This document shows, in pieces, positions 7,707-16,008 of a DNA stretch of 64,000 nt. Position 1 is the first letter of the stretch. Each line of letters opens with the position of its first letter. The notes beneath the pieces are model-generated. The model was not told where the DNA came from. It worked only from the letters and a program-made list of their open reading frames with translations, and did not search any database. Source of the DNA: Lachnospiraceae bacterium (lineage in GTDB: Bacteria > Bacillota > Clostridia > Lachnospirales > Lachnospiraceae); the NCBI GenBank assembly GCA_022845955.1, contig AP025576.1:2480001-2544000 (forward strand), in the 5' to 3' direction. The position numbers and the translations under genes are program-made.

Positions 7707-8390
7707 TTATTGATGACAGTCACTTATGTTTTGCAATTCCTCCATCCGCTTTACCGCAGAATAATATAGCATCACCAAAGCGGAAGCAAGCAGAACACCC
7801 GCAGCAATATCGGTAAACCAGTGGACACCGGACAGCAGCCTGCCAATCAGCATTCCCGCAATTAACAAGATACAAAAACCTTCCGCAGCGATAAGCAAAG
7901 CCAACTTATTCCCAAATAGCTGACGGAATTGCAGAGCCGCCGCTGCCATGATACAGACAGTGAGCATAATGTGGGAGGATGGATAGGAGGCCTCTAATTC
8001 GGTATCCATGAGAATCGGCCTGTAATTAATAATGACAAGTTCAAAGAAAACATAAAAGAAGACGACCAATGCATACAGTCCGCCCATTGCTAAAATCCGG
8101 AAATCCACCTTTAAAATATGTTTTCTTTTGATAAGCTGGCAAAGACCTGCAACTGCAAAACCGAATGCAAAAAGTATGGCAATACCGCCAAGGCAGCAGG
8201 TAATGTTATACCATAGAAGGTTTACACCGAAAAAGTCAAAGAGAAACAGATTAAGGGAAGCAAATCCTATCTCGGATTGGTTTGGGCCGACGGGCTTTAC
8301 ATCAATGGTTTTGATGAGTACTGTAAATAGTAGGAAGATCAGAAATAAGAATCCTGTTACTATAAAATTTTTTTTTGAATTCTTTTGCAT
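7707..8390 (-). CDS. PAP2-superfamily membrane phosphatase
   Basis: Integral membrane protein of 227 residues with about six hydrophobic segments, the first at residues 9-28. PAP2/undecaprenyl-pyrophosphate phosphatase motifs are partly visible: VIINYRPIL for motif C1, YPSSHIM for motif C2 (PSGH-type) and GRLLSGVHWFTDI for motif C3 with the catalytic histidine. Proteins of this family dephosphorylate lipid phosphates at the outer face of the membrane. C1 lacks the usual lysine seven residues before RP, so activity is not certain. It is monocistronic on the minus strand. Confidence 0.82.
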   Translation of the reverse strand: MQKNSKKNFIVTGFLFLIFLLFTVLIKTIDVKPVGPNQSEIGFASLNLFLFDFFGVNLLWYNITCCLGGIAILFAFGFAVAGLCQLIKRKHILKVDFRILAMGGLYALVVFFYVFFELVIINYRPILMDTELEASYPSSHIMLTVCIMAAAALQFRQLFGNKLALLIAAEGFCILLIAGMLIGRLLSGVHWFTDIAAGVLLASALVMLYYSAVKRMEELQNISDCHQ

Positions 8391-8535
8391 ACAACATTCC
8401 TTTCTTTGGCTGTGATAGGTTACCTGCAGACTGCATGCTGATTATCCTGCCAAACCTCAGAAAGGACAAGAAACGTTGCGTCACAATAAAAAAAGACCAT
8501 GATACGTTTCGTATCAATGGCTTTTTTATGCGAAT

Positions 8536-9168
8536 TCACTTTTTCCGGCGGCCCTTTCTTCCCGTGGGGAAATTGACCCAAAATACAATCTTGCCCATAA
8601 AAAACAAGAAGAGAAGAGCGGTGGCGTAGGGCTGTCTGGAAGCGGTAAAGGCGAGAATAGAGAAGGCCTGCAGGAAAATGGAGACGGTCCGTATATAGCT
8701 GTGCCACTTTCCTTCCGGAAAGTGCTGCAGGATCAACTGGATAATCCCCAGAACCGCCGTGAGAACCGGCAGCACAAAATAAATAGTCATGGTTATGGTA
8801 TTTGCGTCGGAATAATCAAACAGGCTTACCATACGTATCATATCTTTATCCTGTTGGCCATAGAGCGGTAAAAATAGAAATATTAACATCATCAGATCTA
8901 AAATACCATAAATAAGACTGATAATCCTGCTGATGTTGGTGCGGTTTTCTTTATCGGCAAGAGATATCAATTCTTCGCCGGACAGCAAATCATCAATCGT
9001 AACAGCGAAAAGTGCGGATATACTTTTCAATGATTCAATATTCGGATATCCCTTACCGCTTTCCCATTTTGACACAGCTGTTCTTGAAACAAACAGCTTC
9101 CCGGCAAGCTGCTCCTGTGTCATATTATTTTGTTTTCTGAGATACTGCAGTTTTTCATTAAATTCCAT
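8536..9168 (-). CDS. XRE-family helix-turn-helix regulator with C-terminal membrane domain
   Basis: 210-residue protein. Residues 5-60 form a classical XRE DNA-binding domain (LRKQNNMTQEQLAGKLFVSRTAVSKWESGKGYP). It is followed by three or four hydrophobic segments from about residue 85 to 200. This architecture is common in Firmicutes, where the regulator is membrane-tethered and often controls a neighbouring transporter or itself. The PAP2 gene lies downstream on the same strand after 145 bases, so the two may be co-transcribed. No ligand can be inferred. Confidence 0.85.
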   Translation of the reverse strand: MEFNEKLQYLRKQNNMTQEQLAGKLFVSRTAVSKWESGKGYPNIESLKSISALFAVTIDDLLSGEELISLADKENRTNISRIISLIYGILDLMMLIFLFLPLYGQQDKDMIRMVSLFDYSDANTITMTIYFVLPVLTAVLGIIQLILQHFPEGKWHSYIRTVSIFLQAFSILAFTASRQPYATALLFLFFMGKIVFWVNFPTGRKGRRKK

Positions 9169-9334
9169 TTCACCGTACCTGTAATCCTTTGCCGCCTTTT
9201 CTTATGATTAGTATTGTAAGTTGGAAGTGGGGATTATTCAAGAATTTATTGCAGATTAGTTGTAAAAAATAGATAAAAATTCTTCCATAGTCTTTCCCTA
9301 TGGAAATGCTATCCTGATACAGGAGATGCTTTTC

Positions 9335-9582
9335 ATGGCAACGCTATTAATTGCGGAAGATGATCCTAAAACCAATGAGGCTATATGTGAGTATATGAAA
9401 TCTGCCGTGCAGAAAGCCATCTCTGCCTATGATGGAGCGCAGGCGCTCCGTTGTTTTCAGGAGGAGAAGCCTGATCTGGTGGCTCTGGACATCATGCCCC
9501 TAAAATAACCAGGCTGGCCGTGCTGTATGAAATCCGGCGTACAAGCTTTATCCCCATCCTCATGCCACCGCAATAGAGGAGG
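9335..9582 (+). pseudogene. Response regulator receiver domain, frameshifted
   Basis: The first frame (9335-9508) encodes the start of a receiver domain: LLIAEDDPKTNEAICEYM with the acidic pocket, and LVALDIMP with the phospho-acceptor aspartate, then stops. After a shift the sequence continues RLAVLYEIRRTSFIPILM to a stop at 9580-9582, which is the expected next part of the same domain. The output domain is absent. GGAG lies about nine bases before ATG 9335. An inactivated OmpR-like regulator is the best reading. Confidence 0.75.
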
Positions 9583-9627
9583 AATACACACAGGTGCAGA
9601 GCGTAATGCCTTCATTGTGGAGCAGAA

Positions 9628-9683
9628 AAGCCTGAAATCAGAGGAATACAGATAACCTTCTGCTGATTTCAGGCTTATTTTTT
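9628..9683 (+). terminator. Rho-independent terminator
   Basis: Perfect 14-bp arms AAGCCTGAAATCAG (9628-9641) and CTGATTTCAGGCTT (9663-9676), followed by a run of six T. It isolates the broken regulator from the sugar-transport operon. Confidence 0.85.
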
Positions 9684-9789
9684 GTTTGAATCCCTGTAAA
9701 TACGTCCGAAATCACAAGTAAAATTCCTTCCCACAAAAATCCTTTCCCCGCATTTCGCAAGAATCCACAGCCATCACAAGGATAAATTC

Positions 9790-9818
9790 TTGGAAAAAGA
9801 AAGATACAACCCTATTAT
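9790..9818 (+). promoter_or_regulatory. Probable sigma-A promoter of the sugar ABC operon
   Basis: TTGGAA (9790-9795), 17-bp spacer, TATTAT (9813-9818), 51 bases before the first permease gene. No other convincing signal was seen in 9684-9869. Confidence 0.5.
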
Positions 9819-9869
9819 GTAATCAAGTTAACAAAACGACTGCATCTTATAAAGAAGGGAAGGAAAAAG

Positions 9870-10796
9870 ATGGCTAAAACGAAAAAAGAAAGATGGAATC
9901 TGAAACAGGATTTCCGAAAAAGGTGGCAGCTGTATCTGATGCTGCTGCTTCCGGTTTTGTATATTATAATATTCTGCTATGTACCTATGGGAGGAATCGT
10001 AATTGCCTTTAAGGATTATTCATTCCGGAAAGGAATCCTGGGCAGCGACTGGGTGGGGCTGAAGTATTTCAAGCAGTTCTTCGGAAGCCCGGATATCGGA
10101 ATGCTTCTTAAGAATACGCTGATTATCAGTTTTTATCAGTTGATCGTCACCTTCCCGGCACCTATTATTCTGGCGCTGGCGTTACATATTATAGGAAATG
10201 ACCGGTTTAAGAAGTTTATGCAGACCGTTACCTACGCCCCTTATTTTATTTCCACCGTAGTCCTGGTCGGTATTGTTCTGCAGTGCCTGCATCTGAATAT
10301 CGGTATCGTGAACACGGTTATGGAATTCCTGGGAATGGACAGGGTGGATTTTATGGGAAGGGTGTCCTATTTCCGCCACATCTATGTATGGTCGGGAGTA
10401 TGGCAGACAACGGGTTTTTCCGCTATTATATATATCGCGGCCCTGGGGAATGTGGATCAGTCCCTGGTGGAAGCGTCCCTGATTGACGGGGCCAACCGGC
10501 TGCAGAGAATCCGGATTGTGGAACTGCCGGCCCTGAAGCCGATTATCACCATTCAGCTGATTATGGCAATCGGAAGCATTATGGGCGTTGGCTTTGATAA
10601 AATATACCTCATGCAGAACACGCTGAACCTGCCGGTGTCCGAAATTATCTCCACCTATGTATTTAAGCGGGGCATGAAGGATTTGCAGTATTCCTTTGCC
10701 ACGGCGGTGGGCCTGTTTAATTCGGTCGTTAACTTTATACTTTTGTTCGCCGCAAATAAGCTTTCCCAGAAGTTCGGCGAAACAAGCTTGTGGTAG
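9870..10796 (+). CDS. Carbohydrate ABC transporter permease, LplB type
   Basis: 308-residue inner-membrane permease of the CUT1-like group that imports oligosaccharides in Firmicutes. Six hydrophobic segments are visible; the N-terminal WQLYLMLLLPVLYIIIFCYVPMGG-type start (pattern across residues 15-38) is characteristic of LplB. The EAA loop reads EASLIDGANRLQRIRIVELP, where it contacts an ATPase. No ATPase is encoded in the cluster, as is usual for this group, which shares an MsmX-like subunit encoded elsewhere. ATG 9870 follows GAAGGGAAGG. It is first in the operon and 12 bases before the second permease. Confidence 0.92.
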   Translation: MAKTKKERWNLKQDFRKRWQLYLMLLLPVLYIIIFCYVPMGGIVIAFKDYSFRKGILGSDWVGLKYFKQFFGSPDIGMLLKNTLIISFYQLIVTFPAPIILALALHIIGNDRFKKFMQTVTYAPYFISTVVLVGIVLQCLHLNIGIVNTVMEFLGMDRVDFMGRVSYFRHIYVWSGVWQTTGFSAIIYIAALGNVDQSLVEASLIDGANRLQRIRIVELPALKPIITIQLIMAIGSIMGVGFDKIYLMQNTLNLPVSEIISTYVFKRGMKDLQYSFATAVGLFNSVVNFILLFAANKLSQKFGETSLW

Positions 10797-10808
10797 GAGG
10801 GAGCAGGA

Positions 10809-11735
10809 ATGAGAACAATGGAAAAAAACAAAAAGAAAAGAAAGAATAAGGTAAAGCTTTATCACAGCACCCCGGACAGGATACTCACTGCTTCCGTATG
10901 GGTATTGTTACTCCTGATTATGATAGTTATCCTGGTTCCCCTTTTGTTTATCCTGGCATCCTCTTTCAGTGATCCCAGTGCGGTTTCCGCGGGGAAGGTT
11001 CTGCTGTGGCCGGTGGATTTCTCCCTGGTGGGTTATGAGGCGATTTTCCAGTCTCCCAGCATTCTGCGCGGCTTTATCAACTCCGTGGAATATACGCTGG
11101 CAGGAACGGTTATCAGCGTTACCCTAACTTTGTTTGCAGGCTATCCGCTGTCCCGTGTGGATTTGAAAATCCGGGGGCCGGTCATGTTCCTTTTTACGGT
11201 AACCATGTTTTTCAGCGGCGGTATGATTCCCACCTATCTGGTGGTGAGTAAGCTGCATTTGATAGATACATTCTGGGCGATGGTCATTCCTTCCGCCATG
11301 GGTGTATGGAACGTTATCCTGACGAAAACCTATATCCAAAGCTCCATCCCCCTGGAGATTTACGAGAGCGCTTCCATAGACGGCTGTTCGGACTGGAAGT
11401 ATTTTACCAGCATGGTATTTCCCCTCTCCAAGCCGATTATAGCGGTTATGGTACTGCTGTATGCGGTGGGGAAATGGAACGATTTCTTCTCCGGGCTGAT
11501 TTACCTGAATGATTCTGCCAAGCAGCCGCTGCAGATGACTCTCAGGAACATCCTGGTTATGAGCGACAGCACCGGTATTACCATGAATCTGGCGGAACAG
11601 ATGAACCGCCAGGAACTGAAAACGCTGCTGCAGTATTCCCTGATTGTGGTTTCCTCGGTACCCGTCCTGCTTTTATATCCGTTGATCCAGAAGCATTTCG
11701 TAAAGGGTATTATGATGGGATCCATAAAGGGCTGA
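10809..11735 (+). CDS. Carbohydrate ABC transporter permease, YtcP type
   Basis: 308-residue partner permease. It begins with a basic stretch (MEKNKKKRKNKVK) and a first helix near residues 32-53, and has the EAA loop YESASIDGCSDWKYFTSMVFPLSKP. The C-terminus PLIQKHFVKGIMMGSIKG is the typical ending of this family, which supports that the gene is intact. It forms the translocation channel with the upstream LplB-type permease. A 127-base gap with a small palindrome (GGTAAC-A-GTTACC, 11765-11777) precedes the binding-protein gene. Confidence 0.92.
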   Translation: MRTMEKNKKKRKNKVKLYHSTPDRILTASVWVLLLLIMIVILVPLLFILASSFSDPSAVSAGKVLLWPVDFSLVGYEAIFQSPSILRGFINSVEYTLAGTVISVTLTLFAGYPLSRVDLKIRGPVMFLFTVTMFFSGGMIPTYLVVSKLHLIDTFWAMVIPSAMGVWNVILTKTYIQSSIPLEIYESASIDGCSDWKYFTSMVFPLSKPIIAVMVLLYAVGKWNDFFSGLIYLNDSAKQPLQMTLRNILVMSDSTGITMNLAEQMNRQELKTLLQYSLIVVSSVPVLLLYPLIQKHFVKGIMMGSIKG

Positions 11736-11862
11736 TGCAGGAACGCAAAAAGAGAAGAAGGGTAGGTAACAGTTACCCAAAAAGATGCTTCACTCACGGA
11801 AGGATAAGACAGCCTTTCCTGGTGGGTTAAACATAAAAACAAGAAAATATGGGAGGTAGCGT

Positions 11863-13527
11863 ATGAAACGCAAAAATTTAGGAACCAGACTTGTGGCGGC
11901 AGGCCTCACGGCAGCCCTGCTCCTTACGGGCTGCGGCGGGAATTCTTCTTCCGCACAGACGAACGGCACCGGAGAAGGAACACAGAGCGCAGGGGAAGAG
12001 GAGCGCCCTACCATTACCGTGGCAGTATCCATGAATGAAAAAGGGGAATATTCCGACGCCAATTATGCCATCAAATATATTGAGGATAAAACGGGCGTAA
12101 ATATTGAATTTGTCCAGCTGCCCTCTGAAAAAGCGGATGCGGACACCAAGCTGAACCTGATGCTCTCCAGCGGGGAATACCCGGATGTTATCTGCTATGG
12201 CATGAACAAGCAGAAAATGGTGAAATTCGCAAAAGAAGGCATTTTCATTCCCATTAATGATTACATTGATCAGTACGGTGACAACATTAAGAAATTATTT
12301 GAAGCAAGACCCCAGTATGAGCAGCTTTCCTATGCGCCGGACGGAAATATCTACGGCTTTGTAACCGCTAACGAATGCTACCACTGCCAGGCTTATCCCA
12401 AGCTTTGGTATAACACCGAATGGCTGGAATCCTTAGGGCTGGAAGAACCCCAGACCACCGAAGAGCTGAAGGAAGTCCTGCTTGCGGTAAAGAACAGCGA
12501 CTATAACGGCAACGGCAAGGCGGATGAAATTCCTCTAACAGGCAGCAAGGACTGGGACTGCCAGCTGGAATGGTATCTGCTTAATTCCTTCGTTCCGGTT
12601 GACAAGGATACCCTGTCCCATGTGGAAGACGGTAAGGTGGTTTTCTCCTGTAATACGGAAGAATTCAAGCAGGGCCTGATATACCTGAATGAACTGTACT
12701 CCCTCGGCCTGATCGACCCCACCTGTTTTACACAGACCTCGGATCAGATGCAGCAGGTAATCCGTTCCGACAAAAACCTGGTATTCGGCTATACCGCCGA
12801 TCATTTTGCTATGGGCATTGACCTGGAAGACGCCCATCTGAACGAAGTGACCGCAGCTATGATTCCGGCACAAGGCCCCGGCGGCGCGAGATGGCAGCTG
12901 CACAAGGATTACGTGGATATGACAGAAGGCTTCAGCTGGTTTATTACCGATAAATGTGAAAATGTAGAGGCGGCTTTCCAGGTTGGCGATTTCCTTATGG
13001 GTGATGAATCCTCTATGGTACAGATGTATGGGGAAGAAGGCAACTACTGGGGAAAACTGGATACTCCCACAGAATCCATCCTGCAGGGAACCGATGCGGT
13101 TTACTGGATTAAACCCGGATTTACATCCAATGAAGATGATGCGTACCAGAAAAATACGTTCTGGTCAGGGCTGATGAACCAGCTGGCGGAGTTCCGTGCG
13201 TCCATGTCACCCAGACCGGAGGATATGTATGTGCCCGATTCCTATGAAGCGAGGCTTTTTGATGAAACGGCAAAGGTAATTCCTTATTTTTATCCCGAAT
13301 ACCTGCCCAAGAACCTGTTCCTGGAGGATGATACGGATTCGGAAACCTTCACGACCATCCAGACCTCCTTACGGGAATATGTAAAGACCTCCATTGCCCA
13401 GTTCGCAACCGGTGAAATGAGCGTGGAAAAGGATTGGGATTCTTATCTGAAGGCTTTGGAAAAATATGATGTGGAGACTTATGTGAGCCTGTACCAGAAG
13501 GCCTACGATGTATATGCAGCAGAATAA
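11863..13527 (+). CDS. Extracellular solute-binding lipoprotein (LplA-like)
   Basis: 554-residue substrate-binding protein. A lipoprotein signal is clear: MKRKNLGTRLVAAG, hydrophobic core and lipobox LLTGC with lipidated Cys25, followed by a Ser/Thr/Glu-rich linker. The mature part has the type-1 binding-protein start (KTGVNIEFVQLPSEKADADTKLNLMLSSGEYPDV split across 70-105) and the large size usual for complex-glycan binders. The gene follows two cognate permeases and precedes an AraC sensor-regulator and two glycosidases, so the ligand is likely an oligosaccharide containing mannose or a GH95-type sugar. ATG 11863 follows GGGAGG. Confidence 0.92.
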   Translation: MKRKNLGTRLVAAGLTAALLLTGCGGNSSSAQTNGTGEGTQSAGEEERPTITVAVSMNEKGEYSDANYAIKYIEDKTGVNIEFVQLPSEKADADTKLNLMLSSGEYPDVICYGMNKQKMVKFAKEGIFIPINDYIDQYGDNIKKLFEARPQYEQLSYAPDGNIYGFVTANECYHCQAYPKLWYNTEWLESLGLEEPQTTEELKEVLLAVKNSDYNGNGKADEIPLTGSKDWDCQLEWYLLNSFVPVDKDTLSHVEDGKVVFSCNTEEFKQGLIYLNELYSLGLIDPTCFTQTSDQMQQVIRSDKNLVFGYTADHFAMGIDLEDAHLNEVTAAMIPAQGPGGARWQLHKDYVDMTEGFSWFITDKCENVEAAFQVGDFLMGDESSMVQMYGEEGNYWGKLDTPTESILQGTDAVYWIKPGFTSNEDDAYQKNTFWSGLMNQLAEFRASMSPRPEDMYVPDSYEARLFDETAKVIPYFYPEYLPKNLFLEDDTDSETFTTIQTSLREYVKTSIAQFATGEMSVEKDWDSYLKALEKYDVETYVSLYQKAYDVYAAE

Positions 13528-13542
13528 GTAACCTGTGCAAAA

Positions 13543-13573
13543 GGCGCGCTTGAAAAGGCGCGCCCCTTTCTAT
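13543..13573 (+). terminator. Hairpin between binding-protein and regulator genes
   Basis: Arms GGCGCGC (13543-13549) and GCGCGCC (13558-13564) with a T/C-rich tail. It probably lowers read-through from the transporter genes or protects their mRNA 3' end. Confidence 0.55.
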
Positions 13574-13702
13574 TTTAATCTGAAACTGCTATAATTGTTC
13601 TGCCGTCGTAAGCTGTTGCACTATTTACCGGCGGCGGAATAAATGAGGAAGGGTAGGACGATGCACAGATGCGATGGTGCATGTCACAGGAGGGGGCCCC
13701 GA

Positions 13703-16003
13703 ATGAAATACAGGAAAGTTTATATCAGATTAATTATTACCTATCTGGCTATTTTTTTGCTGCCGCTGGTCATAAATATTGTCATGCTGGAAAATCTGGC
13801 GGTTTCCACCCGGGAAAATATCTGCGCCAGCGTGCATTCCAACATGGCCCATACCATGGATACGCTGGACAATAATTTCCGGGAAATCAATACCATTACG
13901 GCGAGGCTTTCCGGAAACAGCAATATCCGTTATATCGCCACACAGATGGACGAAGAAGACAAGAAAATCGAGATATCCAAAATAACCTATGCCCAGGAAT
14001 ATATGGCTGCCATGCAGATCCAGACCTTTGTGGAGGAATATTATGTCCTGTTCCGGGAGCCGGATATGGTCATATCCCCAAACCGGGTTTATTTATACCA
14101 GGATTCCTGGAACTCCTTTTTCCAGTACGGGGACATGCCCTGGGAGGAATGGAAGGAACTGATGAAGGGCCACTATACCGAACGTTTTTTCCCGGAGGAG
14201 CAGACCAAACAGAACGGTACCGTGGAGGAGAGGATCCTCTTCGTCCAGTCCCTTGTCACCGATACCGGGGTAAAAGGAAACCTGGTTTTTCCCATCCGCT
14301 GCGAAGCGGTCAAAAACCTGATGCGGGATGCGTATATTTCCCAGGACGGCTGGGCATATCTTCTGGACGAGGAAGAGGAGACGATCATTTTATCCGTCCC
14401 TGCGGCGGACGGAAGCTTTGCACAGGTTCCCGCGTCGGTGCTGGAAAATGGGAAGGAAGTCCAGGAAATAGAACTGGACGGGAAAACGGTGGAAGTGATA
14501 CGGGTAAATTCCGAACACCTGGGAATGACGTATATTTCCGTTCTCCCCAAGGAATATATCACCCTGCAAATCAACCGGGATCAGCAGAAGCTGTTCCTGC
14601 TGATGCTGGCGGTGCTGTTTGTGGGCATAGGCAGCATCCTGCTCGTTTCCTGGAAAAGAGGAAAACGGATAGACGGCATCCTGCAGATGCTGTTCAATAT
14701 GGGCGTGGAGGATAAGGAATCGTTAAAGGGAGATGAAATGGAATACATATCCAATTCCCTGAAACAGCTGATTGATAATAATACGGATTTACAGGAAAGT
14801 ATCATCCGGCAGAAGCCTGTCACCAGGGCCTTGCTCCTGGAACGTCTGCTTCATGGCGGAGAGGGTGTGACCATGCAGAGTCTGGAGGATTACGGCATCT
14901 GCCTGCGGGATAAAAGGGTGCTGGTGATCGCCTTCCTCATCGGCGGGGGAGATTCCGGTGATGTGGAGCTATATGCGGAAGAAACGGTGGTCTATAAGCA
15001 GGTGCTTCACCAAGCTCTGGATTCGCTTTTGCCCGGGGATAATTATATGTGCGATACGGACATGGACAGCAGTGCAGTGATCTGTACGCTGGAGGATAGC
15101 TTCCGGCCCTCATGTCCCGGTTTTCTTAATGCGCTGGAAAAAATGAGGGAAACCTTTTGGGAGGAGTACGGCGTAAAGGTACGGATCGCCGTGAGTACGG
15201 TATGCAGGGATATGGCGGAAATCAGCAAGGCCTACGACCAGGTATACGAGATGCTTACCTTTGGGGATTCCTCCGGGAAAGCCGTGGTATTCTATGAGGA
15301 TTACCAGGACAGCAAGGAATTCTATTATTTCCCGGTGACACTGGAAGAACGTCTGGTAAATGCGGTGCGTGCGGGAAATGCGGAAAGCATGCATGCCCAG
15401 CTCAGCGAGGTTTACCAGGTTAACGTGCTTTCCCGGAATATCAGCCCCTCCATGATGCATTTCCTTGTCAATGATCTTCAGTGTGCGGTGTTCAAGGCAC
15501 TGCACAGCTTAAACGACAGGGTGGAAATTCAGGAAGAGGAAATTTACCGCCAGCTGGAGCAGCTGAACCGGGAAAATGATATTTTGCTGCGGTTTCACCA
15601 TATTAACAGCATGTTTAAATATATCTGTGATATGGTGAAGGCCGTAAATAAGGAAAGCAGCAGCCGGCAGGTGGAGGAGATCGAACAATATATAGGTAAC
15701 CACTACATGGACAGCGATATGGGGCTGACCAAAATATCCGACGACTTCGGGTATGCCAGCACCTATTTTTCCAAGCTGTTCAAGGAACTGTTCGGGGAAA
15801 ATTTTGCCACCTATCTGGAAAAAATGAGAATCGAAAAGGTATGCGCCCTTTTGAAGGAAGGACATACCATGGAAAAAATAGCGGAACAGACTGGCTATAA
15901 CAGCGTATACGTGATGCGTACCGCTTTTAAACGGATAAAAGGAATGACGCCCAACGAATTCCGCAAGCTCAGTCAAATACCCCGCAGGAATGAAGAGGAG
16001 TAA
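13703..16003 (+). CDS. Membrane sensor / AraC-family transcriptional regulator
   Basis: 766-residue regulator. A first membrane helix lies near residues 10-29 (LIITYLAIFLLPLVINIVML), an extracytoplasmic sensor region follows to about 290, and a second helix (LFLLMLAVLFVGIGSILLVSW) leads into the cytoplasm. The C-terminal hundred residues are an AraC double helix-turn-helix (GLTKISDDFGYASTYFSKLF, then EKIAEQTGYNSVYVMRTAFK, then GMTPNEFR). This YesN-like, kinase-free arrangement commonly controls the adjacent LplA-type transporter. ATG 13703 is preceded by AGGAGGGGG; upstream in-frame ATGs at 13643 and 13661 are weaker. It sits between the transporter genes and the glycosidases. Confidence 0.9.
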   Translation: MKYRKVYIRLIITYLAIFLLPLVINIVMLENLAVSTRENICASVHSNMAHTMDTLDNNFREINTITARLSGNSNIRYIATQMDEEDKKIEISKITYAQEYMAAMQIQTFVEEYYVLFREPDMVISPNRVYLYQDSWNSFFQYGDMPWEEWKELMKGHYTERFFPEEQTKQNGTVEERILFVQSLVTDTGVKGNLVFPIRCEAVKNLMRDAYISQDGWAYLLDEEEETIILSVPAADGSFAQVPASVLENGKEVQEIELDGKTVEVIRVNSEHLGMTYISVLPKEYITLQINRDQQKLFLLMLAVLFVGIGSILLVSWKRGKRIDGILQMLFNMGVEDKESLKGDEMEYISNSLKQLIDNNTDLQESIIRQKPVTRALLLERLLHGGEGVTMQSLEDYGICLRDKRVLVIAFLIGGGDSGDVELYAEETVVYKQVLHQALDSLLPGDNYMCDTDMDSSAVICTLEDSFRPSCPGFLNALEKMRETFWEEYGVKVRIAVSTVCRDMAEISKAYDQVYEMLTFGDSSGKAVVFYEDYQDSKEFYYFPVTLEERLVNAVRAGNAESMHAQLSEVYQVNVLSRNISPSMMHFLVNDLQCAVFKALHSLNDRVEIQEEEIYRQLEQLNRENDILLRFHHINSMFKYICDMVKAVNKESSSRQVEEIEQYIGNHYMDSDMGLTKISDDFGYASTYFSKLFKELFGENFATYLEKMRIEKVCALLKEGHTMEKIAEQTGYNSVYVMRTAFKRIKGMTPNEFRKLSQIPRRNEEE

Positions 16004-16008
16004 TTGTG

